Part shown: piece after piece, positions 52,485-62,189 of the stretch | Layout of the letters: the number at the start of each line of letters is the position of its first letter | Position numbering within the stretch: the first letter of the stretch is position 1 | The notes under the pieces: generated by a model | Told to the model about the DNA's origin: nothing | Databases searched by the model: none | The model's input: the letters and a program-made list of their open reading frames with translations, nothing else | NCBI GenBank assembly: GCA_964439265.1 | Contig: CAYTOA010000005.1 | Span: 1-64,000, forward strand | Reading direction: 5' to 3' | Source of the DNA: JAGVPT01 sp964439265 | GTDB lineage: Bacteria; Bacteroidota; Ignavibacteria; UBA10030; UBA8401 | Length of the DNA: 64,000 nt | Program-made: the position numbers and the translations under genes

Positions 52485-53495
52485 ATGCCAGAAACCCAAT
52501 TATCCAGCAAACAAAAAGCCGCGTTGCTCGTCCTTTCACTCGACGTGGAAGCGGCGACGCAAGTGATGCGAAAGCTGACCCAGCAGGAAATAGAAGACCT
52601 GACGCTCGAGATCTCCAACGTCAGAGGCGTCCCTTCGCAGGTCATCGATACCGTCGCGGATGAATTTCACCAGCTCATTCTCGCACAACAGTATGTTGTA
52701 CAGGGGGGTCTGGATTACGCGCAGCAGCTTCTCGAGCGCACTCTCGGCTTTGCCAAAGCCGCAGACGTTCTCGAAAAAGTGAAGGTGCTCTCCCATGTGA
52801 CCGGTTTCGACATGCTGAAGAAGTCCGACCCGAAACAACTCGCCGGCTTCCTCCAGAAAGAACATCCCCAGACAACTGCTCTCATCTTGTCGAATCTCAG
52901 CCCCGAGCAAACCGCCCAGGTGCTTTCTGAATTTTCCGACGAGCTCCGAAACGACGTCACATTCAGGATCTCGACCCTCGGCAAAGTCAACCCGGCCCTC
53001 CTTTCTGAAATGGAAGAGGTACTTGAAGATATCGCCGAAGCGGAGATCAGCCAGAGCATGAGTTCGCTCGGAGGGACAAAATCGGTTGCGGCCATCCTTA
53101 ATCGCTGCAGCACAGCCGAAGCGAAAGTGATCCTCGAAAGTATCGAGCAGAAGAACCCGCAGCTCGCCGGAGAGATCAAACGGCTGATGTTCCTCTTTGA
53201 GGATCTGCTCTTCGTGGATGATAAGGGCATCCAGCGCATACTCCGCGAAGTGGACAAGAAGGACCTGGCGATGTCGATGAAGGTCTCGGAGGACAAACTG
53301 AAACAAAAGATTTTTGCAAATATGTCTGAGAGAGCACAAGAGCTTCTGAAAGAAGAATTACAATACATGGGCCCGGTTCGGCTCAAGGATGTGGAAATGG
53401 CGCAGACCCGCATTGTCGAGATCGTAAAACAGCTCGAAGACCAGGGTGAAATCGTAGTGGCCGGAAGGGGCGGTAAGGAGGAAGTATTTGTCTGA
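52485..53495 (+). CDS. fliG: flagellar motor switch protein FliG
   Basis: A 336-aa rotor protein that contacts the stator and FliF. It has KQKAALLVLSLDVEAATQVM at the front, the EHPQT motif in LQKEHPQTTALILSNL, and the C-terminal charged helix region (LLFVDDKGIQRILREVDKKDLAMSMK, then SERAQELLKEEL), where residues interact with MotA. Size is normal for FliG. The end overlaps fliH by 8 bases. Confidence 0.97.
   Translation: MPETQLSSKQKAALLVLSLDVEAATQVMRKLTQQEIEDLTLEISNVRGVPSQVIDTVADEFHQLILAQQYVVQGGLDYAQQLLERTLGFAKAADVLEKVKVLSHVTGFDMLKKSDPKQLAGFLQKEHPQTTALILSNLSPEQTAQVLSEFSDELRNDVTFRISTLGKVNPALLSEMEEVLEDIAEAEISQSMSSLGGTKSVAAILNRCSTAEAKVILESIEQKNPQLAGEIKRLMFLFEDLLFVDDKGIQRILREVDKKDLAMSMKVSEDKLKQKIFANMSERAQELLKEELQYMGPVRLKDVEMAQTRIVEIVKQLEDQGEIVVAGRGGKEEVFV
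53475..53481 (+). promoter_or_regulatory. ribosome binding site deciding the fliH TTG start
   Basis: AAGGAGG inside the end of fliG lies 6 bases before TTG at 53488. This supports the rare TTG start; the next ATG (Met16) would cut the protein short without a ribosome site. Confidence 0.75.
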
Positions 53496-54234
53496 GGTCA
53501 TCAAATTGCACAAGCCAGCAGGGCGTGCCCGGATGATACACCAAGAAGTCAGCGAACTCCCATTCCCGGAGCTTACACCGACCGGTATCGGAATACCGGT
53601 GAACTCGTTCGAGACGCCCGGCGCATTGGTCGACGACGAGATGGTCTCGACCATCCTCATGAAACGGAGTACCGTAGAAGGCGACGGAATGATCCAGCGT
53701 TCGCTCGATCGTGAGTATAAAAGGGGCTTCGAGGACGGAACAAGAGAAGCGGAAAAAATGCTGCGGGAAGATTTTGAGGCACGGGTGAGCGACGAACGGA
53801 AAAAAACGACGCTCAGAGTTATTGTTCAGCTCGAGTCTCTCATGGAAAACATTCAAAAAGAGTATTCTCATCTGCAGCAGAGATCGGAAGAGATTGTCAT
53901 TCGTTTTACGCTGGCGATCGCTGAACAGATTCTGCGCAGAGAGGTCAAAATTGATGATACAGTCGTTCTTCAGCAGATCAAAGAAGGCTTGCGACGGGTT
54001 CTCGGTGTTGACCATATTAAGGTACGTGTAAATCCGATCGACGAAGCGATGGTGCGAGAGCATCGGGCTGCGATCGCGTCGGGTTCCGATTCCCTGCGCG
54101 ATATGCTGATCGAGGCTGATGAAAAGGTCGAACGAGGAGGGTGTATTCTCGAGAGCGATTCCGGAAATGTGGATGTTCGCCTATCAACTCAACTGAAAAG
54201 AATAGAAGCTGTTTTGCTCGAGAAGCCGCAATGA
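53488..54234 (+). CDS. fliH: flagellar assembly protein FliH
   Basis: Regulator of the export ATPase FliI (248 aa). After a variable N-terminus there is a helical segment with Y-K-R-G-F-E-D-G and REAEKMLREDFEARV, then the FliH/V-ATPase E-subunit-like domain (IVIRFTLAIAEQILRREV, VDHIKVRVNPIDEAMV, and VERGGCILESDSGNVDVRLSTQL). A TTG start with a strong ribosome site overlaps fliG by 8 bases, and the stop overlaps the fliI start. Confidence 0.9.
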   Translation: MSEVIKLHKPAGRARMIHQEVSELPFPELTPTGIGIPVNSFETPGALVDDEMVSTILMKRSTVEGDGMIQRSLDREYKRGFEDGTREAEKMLREDFEARVSDERKKTTLRVIVQLESLMENIQKEYSHLQQRSEEIVIRFTLAIAEQILRREVKIDDTVVLQQIKEGLRRVLGVDHIKVRVNPIDEAMVREHRAAIASGSDSLRDMLIEADEKVERGGCILESDSGNVDVRLSTQLKRIEAVLLEKPQ

Positions 54235-55652
54235 TGAAGAACTCTAACGTACCCGATGTGCTCGACGACCTCATGAGCCAGGATTCCCGTGACGGAATGG
54301 AACACGGGGCTGACTCGCGCGAGGGAAAGAAGTACGGTATCTTCAACAATTTTGACGACTATCTTGCAAAAATCCGGAACCTCGAACTCATCAAGGTCAA
54401 CGGGCGGGTCACACAGGTCATCGGTTTGGTGATCGAATCGATAGGACCCAACTCGTCGCTCGGCGAGGTTTGTATCGTCAAAGCGAAGGGGGGAGAGGAT
54501 GTTTGTCTTTCTGAGGTGGTCGGATTTAAGAACAACAGAGTTCTCTCGATGGTCCTCGGAGAAGCGAACAGGATCAGCCCCGGAAGCGAAATTGTTGCAA
54601 CAGGTAAAACACTATCGGTCAGCGTCGGCGACGGCTTGCTCGGAAGAGTGATTGACGGCCTCGGACAGCCGATCGATGGCAAGGGACCCCTGCAGACATC
54701 TGAAACACGGTCGATCTATAATGCGCCCCCCAGCCCCCTCGACCGGCGCCGCATCACAGAGCCGATCGTCACCGGCATTCGTTCAATCGATGCGCTCCTC
54801 TCGTGCGGCAAAGGCCAGCGGATCGGAATTTTCGCAGGGAGCGGTGTGGGAAAAAGTGTGACGCTCGGGATGATCGCCCGCGACACAAGTGCGGATGTCA
54901 ACGTCATTGCGCTCGTCGGAGAACGGGGCCGCGAAGTCGGAGAATTTTTGGACAGGGAACTGGGACCGGAAGGACTGAAACGTTCTGTCGTTGTCGTCGC
55001 AACGAGCGATCAAGCCGCGCTCATTAGGATCAAGGCTGCGTTCATGGCAACAAGTATCGCGGAATACTTTCGGGACAAGGGAAAAGATGTCATGTTGTTG
55101 ATGGATTCCGTAACGCGTCTTGCCATGTCGCAGCGCGAAGTCGGGCTTGCGATTGGTGAGCCGCCGACAACGAAAGGCTATACGCCGTCGGTGTTCGCTA
55201 TCCTCCCTAAGCTTTTGGAGAGGGCAGGGAATGCAAAGAAAGGGAGTATTACAGGACTTTACACGGTCCTCGTAGAAGGGGACGACATGAATGAGCCGGT
55301 CGCGGACGCGGTTCGTTCAATCTTGGACGGGCACATCGTACTGTCCCGGCGCCTTGCTTCCGCCGGCCATTATCCGGCAGTCGACGTTCTTGAAAGTGTG
55401 AGCAGGGTGATGCCGGCGATTACGACCGTCGAGCATCGGAAGGCATCTCAACGTTTGCTGGACATGATGGCGACCTATCGCGAAGCAGAAGACCTTATCA
55501 ATATCGGTGCTTACGTGAAAGGGAGCAATCCGCGCATCGACGCAGCCGTTTCGAAAATCGACGCGATCAGGACCTTTCTCCGTCAGGCTCCCGACGAAAA
55601 AGAAAATATGACGGAGAGCATTCAGCGGCTTATCACACTGATGAAACCTTAG
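54231..55652 (+). CDS. fliI: flagellum-specific export ATPase FliI
   Basis: ATPase of the flagellar type III export apparatus (473 aa). It has VIDGLGQPIDGKGPL, Walker A GIFAGSGVGKS near 199-209, ALVGERGREVGEFL, Walker B VMLLMDSVTRLAMSQREVGLA, and GEPPTTKGYTPSVFAILPKLLER. The N-terminus is about 30 residues longer than usual and contains an acidic, low-complexity stretch. ATG at 54231 overlaps fliH by 4 bases; ATG at 54234 directly follows and is an equal choice. Confidence 0.96.
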   Translation: MMKNSNVPDVLDDLMSQDSRDGMEHGADSREGKKYGIFNNFDDYLAKIRNLELIKVNGRVTQVIGLVIESIGPNSSLGEVCIVKAKGGEDVCLSEVVGFKNNRVLSMVLGEANRISPGSEIVATGKTLSVSVGDGLLGRVIDGLGQPIDGKGPLQTSETRSIYNAPPSPLDRRRITEPIVTGIRSIDALLSCGKGQRIGIFAGSGVGKSVTLGMIARDTSADVNVIALVGERGREVGEFLDRELGPEGLKRSVVVVATSDQAALIRIKAAFMATSIAEYFRDKGKDVMLLMDSVTRLAMSQREVGLAIGEPPTTKGYTPSVFAILPKLLERAGNAKKGSITGLYTVLVEGDDMNEPVADAVRSILDGHIVLSRRLASAGHYPAVDVLESVSRVMPAITTVEHRKASQRLLDMMATYREAEDLINIGAYVKGSNPRIDAAVSKIDAIRTFLRQAPDEKENMTESIQRLITLMKP

Positions 55653-55718
55653 CAATAGCACTAATGAGCGGCCGGCGGTCACCCGCTGTGCGCACTCAAA
55701 AGGAAGAAGGGATATTCA

Positions 55719-55883
55719 ATGACAATCGCAACGATCAGCTTCGCTTACATCGCCATCGTTCTTAGCATCATTCGTTTCGTTCATGTCCTTCGGGTGCAAG
55801 AAAGCAAGATGAGGGAGAGCCAAATTGACGGGACTAAGAGCGTCGCACCCGATTTGACAGGTAATTCGAAGGCCGCGGCGTAA
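55719..55883 (+). CDS. 54-aa single-span membrane protein between fliI and fliJ
   Basis: A short gene encoding MTIATISFAYIAIVLSIIRF followed by VHVLRVQESKMRES and a polar tail. Residues 4-23 form one transmembrane helix and the rest is probably cytoplasmic and helical. AAGGAAGAAGG lies 8 bases upstream of the ATG. It fills the gap between fliI and fliJ. It is not similar to FliO as I know it, though its topology (one N-terminal helix, short cytoplasmic tail) is comparable. A small factor of the export gate or motor is possible. Confidence 0.6.
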   Translation: MTIATISFAYIAIVLSIIRFVHVLRVQESKMRESQIDGTKSVAPDLTGNSKAAA

Positions 55884-55934
55884 AAGGCAGCATAAACCAA
55901 ATTTTGAAATTATGAATTATTATCGGTGGACTCA

Positions 55935-56369
55935 ATGCAATATGTAGATACCGGTCTGGGCACAGTACTGAAGGTGAAAAAGTATCAAGAGAAAAAAGCG
56001 CACGAGGAACTCGTTCACCTCCTTCGCTCCAAAGACCTCGAACAAGCTGCTCTCTCAGATCTGAATGACCGGAGAGAAAATGCGATGTCGGAAGCCGTTC
56101 GGGTTTCAAGATCCAGAGCGTTAGAGCTGCAGACAAGCCGTGCATTCCTTAAGACACTTTCAACCGAGATCAGGCAAAAGGAAAAAAAGGTCGATGAAAT
56201 CCAGGGCCAGGCAAATAACAAGCGCTCCGAACTTGTCGAAAGGACTCAATCGAAGCAGATGGTCGAAAACCTGGACCAGCGGCGGCAGGCGGAAATAGCG
56301 AAAGAGATCGACCGTAAGGAGCAACGGCTCATCGATGTGTTGGCACAACGAGTTACGAAGGAGCTGTAA
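55935..56369 (+). CDS. fliJ: flagellar export protein FliJ
   Basis: Central stalk of the export ATPase and escort for chaperones (144 aa). The protein is almost entirely a coiled coil. It has LGTVLKVKKYQEKKAHEELVHLL at the start and LEQAALSDLNDRRENAM, ending ERTQSKQMVENLDQRRQAEIAKEIDRKEQRLIDVLAQR, which fits the FliJ pattern. The frame is open from a GTG at 55926. It follows the fliH-fliI pair and precedes motE by 3 bases. Confidence 0.82.
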   Translation: MQYVDTGLGTVLKVKKYQEKKAHEELVHLLRSKDLEQAALSDLNDRRENAMSEAVRVSRSRALELQTSRAFLKTLSTEIRQKEKKVDEIQGQANNKRSELVERTQSKQMVENLDQRRQAEIAKEIDRKEQRLIDVLAQRVTKEL

Positions 56370-56372
56370 CGG

Positions 56373-56909
56373 ATGAAACCGGCGATGAAATATCTAGTAG
56401 TCTGGATCGTGACACTCGTACTGGCCGTACAAGTGGTGCTGGTACTATATTACGTGAAACCTGAAGTGTTTTCAATGCTCAACCCTTCCGCCGCAGCTCC
56501 GGCGCCGGTTACGGTAAAACGGGCTGATTCACTCGTCGCAGAAGTTGATACAATCCGCGCTGAACAGAAGGATTCAAGCAGTTCCATAAGCACATCTCCG
56601 GTGATGATGACCGCATCGGATGACACTCTCAAAGCTCTGGCGGCAAGGTTAGAAGTTGAGATCCGGAAAGAGGCATCGCTTGAACAAAAATTGACGGCTC
56701 ACAATGCCGCCGCCGACAGTATCCATGCCAAAGAGATTAAAGGGAAGGCAAAGCTCATAGAATTGATGAGTCCGGAAGATGCGGCGCGGCTGCTGAAGAA
56801 CCTGCAATTGAATGTTGCAAAAGAAGTATTAATGGCGGTAAAGAAGAAGCAGGCGGGGAAGATTCTCAGCGCTATGGAACCGCGGCTGGCAGCACGCATG
56901 ATACAGTAA
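56373..56909 (+). CDS. MotE-like flagellar protein
   Basis: A 178-aa protein with one N-terminal membrane helix (about 7-27: LVVWIVTLVLAVQVVLVLYYV), a Ser/Thr/Pro-rich linker, a coiled coil (about 85-120) and a MgtE-N-like end (IELMSPEDAARLLKNLQLNVAKEVLMAVKKKQAGKILSAMEPRLAARMI). This is the layout of MotE, a chaperone of the periplasmic stator-associated protein MotC in rhizobia. Similar proteins follow fliJ in many flagellar operons. The exact partner here is unknown. Confidence 0.8.
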   Translation: MKPAMKYLVVWIVTLVLAVQVVLVLYYVKPEVFSMLNPSAAAPAPVTVKRADSLVAEVDTIRAEQKDSSSSISTSPVMMTASDDTLKALAARLEVEIRKEASLEQKLTAHNAAADSIHAKEIKGKAKLIELMSPEDAARLLKNLQLNVAKEVLMAVKKKQAGKILSAMEPRLAARMIQ

Positions 56910-56927
56910 TGACCTTACAGGCATGAA

Positions 56928-59900
56928 ATGAACATACTGAATATTCTCGGAATTGTTCCGGCGAGTCAAAAAAATGTTGTAGCAGGCCAGGGGTCATTCC
57001 CGGCAGCACCGACGCAATCTCTTTTCTTGCCGATGCTCCTTCAGTTCTTTGCCGGTAACGCGACAAAATCCGAGACGATTCCCTTTTCGCAGGTGCCGCT
57101 GAACGGAACGGCGCAGCCTAACATCGAAAGCCCCAAAAATGTAAAACCTTCCACGAACCGTCCTGGAGATACCAACGACTCCGCGGGTACAGGCCTGGAC
57201 TTTCTAGCCAATCAAATTGCTCGGTTCGGGTCTGTGTTTGCGACACTTCAAAATGTAAAATTTAGCGACGGTATAAAAAACACCCCCTTAGGAAATGATG
57301 CCTTGGGGGGAGTTGATTCGAATGAAATTTCATCCGCGCAGGTGTTAGGAAGAGGGGGAGCCAATGTTGCGCCAGCGGCTGTTGTTCAGGATCCTTTCGC
57401 GTCTGTTCCAACTGAAGGAGTTTCCGTACCGACGATATCGGTTCAACAGACATCAGTTGATGTCCTTCCTAGCGTATTAGACGTACCCTCTTCAGGGTCA
57501 ATTACGGCCGCAAGTGTTCCACCTGTGGTCACAAGTTACGCTGCTTCGAATGGCACTCTGCCGTTGGCAGGTTTTGAACTCACCAAGAGAGTGGATCCAC
57601 CGGCAATCTTTCCGCAAGCGGAGAGTCATTCCGCCGCAGAAGTAATGACTGAGCCTGCGTTGTCAGAACTGCCCAGCGAGGCGGGGAATGTAACAACTCT
57701 GGCTCCGATAACAAATGTGACAGCAGTTGACGGTTATGATTTGATCGGCATGCGCCAGGCTGCGGTAGGAAGTGTCGATCCAAGCACTAAGTTGCAGCAC
57801 ACCGAGATTCCAGAGAACACCGTGCTTAATGCAAAGGAGACTCAAGCGGCATCCTTGTTGTCATCTAAGCCGTCAGTACGTTTCAGTGAATCCGGGGCTA
57901 GCACTCTACAACACCAGGATAATAGCGTCGCCGATTCTGAGGCGATTGTAAAACCATTCACAATGCCATCGCCTGTATTCTCAAAGCCGGCAGTTCAGCC
58001 GGATAGCCCGGAATCCAGCGCAGTAGTGCCGGCGATCGGAACTGCCCCTAAGACTGTCGTGTTCGCATCGCCCTCATCGATGTCGCCAGCCCCATTGCCA
58101 AAACCGGCTGATCAGCTGAGCGGAGTGTCTTCAATTATTATAATTCCTCCGAGCGAAGGCACCGGCGAGACTGTTGGATCTGCACTTCCGTCATTGACAA
58201 TTTCAAATCCAGTTCCTCCATCGGTGATGCCGGGGATCAAGTCTGGTGAAGCGGAATCACATGTTGGCGCTCAAGATGGTGATTCGAATGCTGCGGTCGA
58301 GAATACCATGCGGCGATACGACATGACTGACACTCCGGCGAAAATTAACTTTCTCCTCGATCAGCTGGGAAATAACACGATTCAAGCGTCCCCCCGGAAT
58401 ATGAATCAGGCTGACAATATCCCGGTGTCTTTGCCCGGACCACTCGTCAAACCCATAACGCAAGAAAACATCCTAACGTCGAAAATAATCGTTTCGCAGC
58501 CTCCCGAAATTCCTTTCTCAAATCCGGAAGGCTCGTTGATGGACAAAGGGTTGCGAGTGAGTGATAGTAATGTGGGTCAGTCACATTATCTTGGGATAAA
58601 AGATGCTGCTGCGATACCCGTCGATCAATCAAATGTCAAAGGGTCTGTTTCGGGAGGGAAAGACCTGGACTATATCGCTGGAGCGAAAGTTGAGGCTGGC
58701 TCGCTCCGAACCAAGTTCATGGCCGAATCAGAAGTAGGATCAGAAAAGAATCCGATCATCAACGAGCAGGTACAACCTCGGGAGAATTCAATTCCTGCAT
58801 CTCCACTCAAATCTCCCTCATTAAATTCCACATCTCCATTGGAGAGCATGACGCCAATTGCTCAACCAACAGTAGGTGAGGTTTCAGTTGATCCAGTTCC
58901 TGATGGCATAGCCAGTGCAACTAGTACCCCATCAGAAACCGCTTCATCGATACTGCCGCTAACAACGAAGCCAGCCGACGTTATGCCGGCGTCCGTTGTC
59001 CAACAGTCCATCGGACCAATGACAAACGAAATTAAGGCCAATCCTCTTCCAGATCGAAAGGTCAACACCGCCAGTACTGCTTTCTCGCCTGCGAAAGATG
59101 TAACTTTGAAACCCGCAGCATCAGTTGAACAAAGCTCGGTCGATGTTCCACCACCCACGAGGGATGTTTCCTCGGCTGATTCAAAACTCATCACAAGTAA
59201 CGCGCGAGCGGAGATTGGTCAAACTTCTCTAGACGGTGAGTCACTTTTGGTTGGGGCGGCATCGGTCAAGGGGATTGAACCATCAGCAACTTCTCCAAGA
59301 ATTGACAGGTATTCCTCCACCGCGGTCGAGCCTAAAGTTTCATTTCCAGAAATGCCTTTCGACAACACCGAGAAGATTCTCGCTCCGGCTTTGGCAGCGA
59401 ACGCAAATCAGAGTGGTACGAACAGTGCATTTGGACTCCGCCAATCCCCGGTCCGCCTGGCCGATTCAAGCATTACAGCGCCTCAGAGTCAAAGCCCGGG
59501 AAAAGATTCAGTTACCCTAAAGTCTTCGCCGGCGACAACCTCTTCATCGCAGAAACCGGCGGCTTCTTTGAGTGAAGTGGTGCCGACGGCACCGTTGCCT
59601 CAGGAGGAGGGCACAGATAATTTTGCAGCGATTGCAAGTTCTTTGCCAGAAGTATTAGCTCCATCGCCACGGCCTCTGGCAGCAACACCGGCTCCTTTCT
59701 CGAAGACTTTGGTGCAATCGGGCGAAACGAAGCCAAGGGTTGAATTAGCCACAAACGAGATTTCGCCCAGCAGCGTTACCCCTCAGGACAATTTGCCGTC
59801 GCTGCCGTCTCCACTTTCACCACTGCCGCCGCAAAAGACAGCGCTTGATCACATTGAACAGGATATAGCAGGCAGCGACAATCATCTGGATTTAGGGAAT

Positions 59901-61058
59901 TCCTTAACGCAAACTGGGTCGAACAAAAATGTAGTAGAGACAAAAGCGTCTGTGGTAAACGTTGAGAAAAACACAGATCAGTCACAAGCGCCGAAATTGG
60001 ATCAGGCCCAGATTATTCTTCCTTCCGAAACCGGCGGATTGTTCAAAGCTGCGGCAAGGGAAAACGAATCGAGGACGGTTGGCAATAAGGGGCCTCAAAT
60101 TCTTTCGTCGTTACCCGCGGGCTCACTATCACCCCGGACTTCGGTGATAGGGGATCGTACTGCGGCCCAGTCGGAGCTCCCTGGCCGGCGGGATGCAAAT
60201 GCAGCACCTGTCAATCATCCTGACGATAAGGGAAAGCCTCCAAGAGGACAGGAATCGGATCTCCAAGGAGCAGCGAAGGGTGAGATTGTTACACTGCATG
60301 AAACCGTAAAAACGAATTCACAAACGGGATCGGGTAAAGATTCAGGCACGAATGAACAGTTTCAGCCTCAGGGTAAAATTGCGGAGACGCCACCCGCAGC
60401 TACGGATTCCGACCCGCTCCAGAGTTCTGCGGATGATACCGTGACGAAGACCGCAGCTGTGCTTCCTGCGATGCCCAACGGCAACACAAAAAATGTCCCC
60501 ATTGCCGCTACGCAAGCGGAACTGCTCGCGAAAATGGCAAATCAGCTTTCAGGAATCCACAATTCGCAGCTCACCGTTCCTCGTCAGGAAAGCAGCGGAC
60601 AGAGCACGGCGTCTGTGCCGACGACACAGACAGGACTGATGCCGGGAAATCTGGAGCAGATGGTTCTGGACCAGGTGTCCAAGAACCTTGTATTGAATCT
60701 TAACAATAATTCTTCTGAAGTTAGGATAGCGATGAAACCGGAATCGCTGGGTGAAGTGGTGATGAAGGTGAAAATGGATGATGGTAAAGTGTCCGCGCAA
60801 ATCAACGTCAACAATATCAACGTGAAGGCGGTCCTTGATGCGAACGTAGCACAACTGCATGAAACGCTCCTCTCAAAGGGCATCGAAGTCCAGCACATCG
60901 AGATTATCGCCGACGGTCAGACAGCATTTGGCAGTTCCTCGGGTCAGAACAACCCGAAACAAAAATCACAGCAAAGGAGTGCCGCAGAAGTTGACGCGCT
61001 CGGTCAATACGACTCTCTTCGCACGATGGGTTACAACACAATTGAACTAATAATGTAA
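56928..61058 (+). CDS. fliK: flagellar hook-length control protein FliK, very long
   Basis: A 1376-aa protein, roughly three times the usual size (about 400-600 aa). The first 1200 residues are low-complexity and rich in Pro, Ser, Thr, Val and Ala, with diverged internal repeats such as SVQQTSVDVLPSVLDVPSS near 168-186 and SVEQSSVDVPPPTRDVSS further on. The conserved C-terminal hook-switch domain is at about 1245-1330: LNLNNNSSEVRIAMKPESLGEV, VMKVKMDDGKVSAQI, and LHETLLSKGIEVQHIEI. FliK measures hook length during export and then switches the export gate to filament proteins. It lies between motE and flgD. Confidence 0.92.
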   Translation: MNILNILGIVPASQKNVVAGQGSFPAAPTQSLFLPMLLQFFAGNATKSETIPFSQVPLNGTAQPNIESPKNVKPSTNRPGDTNDSAGTGLDFLANQIARFGSVFATLQNVKFSDGIKNTPLGNDALGGVDSNEISSAQVLGRGGANVAPAAVVQDPFASVPTEGVSVPTISVQQTSVDVLPSVLDVPSSGSITAASVPPVVTSYAASNGTLPLAGFELTKRVDPPAIFPQAESHSAAEVMTEPALSELPSEAGNVTTLAPITNVTAVDGYDLIGMRQAAVGSVDPSTKLQHTEIPENTVLNAKETQAASLLSSKPSVRFSESGASTLQHQDNSVADSEAIVKPFTMPSPVFSKPAVQPDSPESSAVVPAIGTAPKTVVFASPSSMSPAPLPKPADQLSGVSSIIIIPPSEGTGETVGSALPSLTISNPVPPSVMPGIKSGEAESHVGAQDGDSNAAVENTMRRYDMTDTPAKINFLLDQLGNNTIQASPRNMNQADNIPVSLPGPLVKPITQENILTSKIIVSQPPEIPFSNPEGSLMDKGLRVSDSNVGQSHYLGIKDAAAIPVDQSNVKGSVSGGKDLDYIAGAKVEAGSLRTKFMAESEVGSEKNPIINEQVQPRENSIPASPLKSPSLNSTSPLESMTPIAQPTVGEVSVDPVPDGIASATSTPSETASSILPLTTKPADVMPASVVQQSIGPMTNEIKANPLPDRKVNTASTAFSPAKDVTLKPAASVEQSSVDVPPPTRDVSSADSKLITSNARAEIGQTSLDGESLLVGAASVKGIEPSATSPRIDRYSSTAVEPKVSFPEMPFDNTEKILAPALAANANQSGTNSAFGLRQSPVRLADSSITAPQSQSPGKDSVTLKSSPATTSSSQKPAASLSEVVPTAPLPQEEGTDNFAAIASSLPEVLAPSPRPLAATPAPFSKTLVQSGETKPRVELATNEISPSSVTPQDNLPSLPSPLSPLPPQKTALDHIEQDIAGSDNHLDLGNSLTQTGSNKNVVETKASVVNVEKNTDQSQAPKLDQAQIILPSETGGLFKAAARENESRTVGNKGPQILSSLPAGSLSPRTSVIGDRTAAQSELPGRRDANAAPVNHPDDKGKPPRGQESDLQGAAKGEIVTLHETVKTNSQTGSGKDSGTNEQFQPQGKIAETPPAATDSDPLQSSADDTVTKTAAVLPAMPNGNTKNVPIAATQAELLAKMANQLSGIHNSQLTVPRQESSGQSTASVPTTQTGLMPGNLEQMVLDQVSKNLVLNLNNNSSEVRIAMKPESLGEVVMKVKMDDGKVSAQINVNNINVKAVLDANVAQLHETLLSKGIEVQHIEIIADGQTAFGSSSGQNNPKQKSQQRSAAEVDALGQYDSLRTMGYNTIELIM

Positions 61059-61069
61059 AGGGTGATCCT

Positions 61070-61762
61070 ATGTCTTCACAAGTACAATCTTTGAGCTCCG
61101 TTCTGGCTAATACGTCTTCGTCAACGAACTCGCCGCAAACCGCCTCAACACCGGTGCTAGGGGAGAACGATTTTCTGAAACTTTTGACGATGCAGATGCA
61201 GAACCAGGATCCTATGAATCCAATGAGCGGGACTGAATTTGCATCCCAGCTGGCCCAATTCAGCTCCGTTGAACAGTTGACCAATATCAACGCAGAGTTA
61301 GCACAAAGCATCAGTTCAAATTCCGTCCTTACACAGTCGATCAACAATGATCTTGCGGCGACCTTTATCGGAAAGGACGTGCGGGCGACAACGAATTCAT
61401 TCCAGTACAGCGGGACGGGAAGCACCAAACTCGGCTACAATCTCCCTTCGGCTGCGAACACTGTTACCGTGAGTGTCACTGACGGAGCGGGAAATGTGGT
61501 AAAGACAATTCAAAGCGCCCCGACCGGAAGCGGCGATCAATCGTTTACGTGGGACGGGACCGATAATTCGGGAAATCAAGTCGGCTCAGGGGCATACAAA
61601 TTCTCTATCCAGGCGACAGACAGCACTGGTGCATCGATCACCGCATCGCCGTTTATTTACGGTAATGTCTCGGGCGTTCGCTTCAAATCCGATGGCACGG
61701 TCTTTGTAGTTGATGGAATGGAAGTTCCATTATCCGACATCCTTGAAATATCACAAGAGTAA
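61070..61762 (+). CDS. flgD: flagellar hook capping protein FlgD
   Basis: Scaffold for hook assembly (230 aa). It has the FlgD start ENDFLKLLTMQMQNQDPMNPMSGTEFASQLAQFSSVEQL at about 32-70, then a FlgD Ig-like/tudor part (VTDGAGNVVKTIQ, then FTWDGTDNSGNQVGSGAYKFSI) and a beta end. It starts 11 bases after fliK and ends 3 bases before the TIGR02530 gene. Confidence 0.96.
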   Translation: MSSQVQSLSSVLANTSSSTNSPQTASTPVLGENDFLKLLTMQMQNQDPMNPMSGTEFASQLAQFSSVEQLTNINAELAQSISSNSVLTQSINNDLAATFIGKDVRATTNSFQYSGTGSTKLGYNLPSAANTVTVSVTDGAGNVVKTIQSAPTGSGDQSFTWDGTDNSGNQVGSGAYKFSIQATDSTGASITASPFIYGNVSGVRFKSDGTVFVVDGMEVPLSDILEISQE

Positions 61763-61765
61763 GCC

Positions 61766-62152
61766 ATGGCTGAAACAGTAAACGGCATCAATGTTCCGTT
61801 CCTCCCTGTAGGAGGCGTCGACGCGCTCAAGGAGCGGCCGGCGATCAATGTTCCCGGGGAACGTTCTTTTGAGACTGTGCTTTCAAAGGAACTCAACGGC
61901 CTGAAATTCTCCAAGCACGCGCAGCAGCGTCTCGACTCGCGAAACATTCAGTTGAGCGACGACGACATGACTCACCTATCGAACGCTGTCACAAAAGCGG
62001 ACGAGAAAGGGGCGAAAGATTCACTGGTTCTCATGCGTGAGATGGCGTTCGTCGTCAGTGTCAAGAACCGTACCGTGGTCACAGCGATGGACAGTGCGCA
62101 ATTAAAAGATAACGTCTTTACCAATATCGACAGTGCAATTATTGCATCATGA
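61766..62152 (+). CDS. TIGR02530-type flagellar operon protein
   Basis: A 128-aa protein of the family found between flgD and flgE in many bacteria, sometimes labelled flagellar operon protein. The conserved part runs from about 47: LKFSKHAQQRLDSRNIQLSDDDM, then KGAKDSLVLMREMAFVVSVKNRTVVTA and KDNVFTNIDSAII. Its role is not firmly established. It closes the long flagellar run; about 150 bases with a leader hairpin separate it from flgE. Confidence 0.88.
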   Translation: MAETVNGINVPFLPVGGVDALKERPAINVPGERSFETVLSKELNGLKFSKHAQQRLDSRNIQLSDDDMTHLSNAVTKADEKGAKDSLVLMREMAFVVSVKNRTVVTAMDSAQLKDNVFTNIDSAIIAS

Positions 62153-62189
62153 AATGTTTCACTTTCTAAATCACTAACACATAACAACC

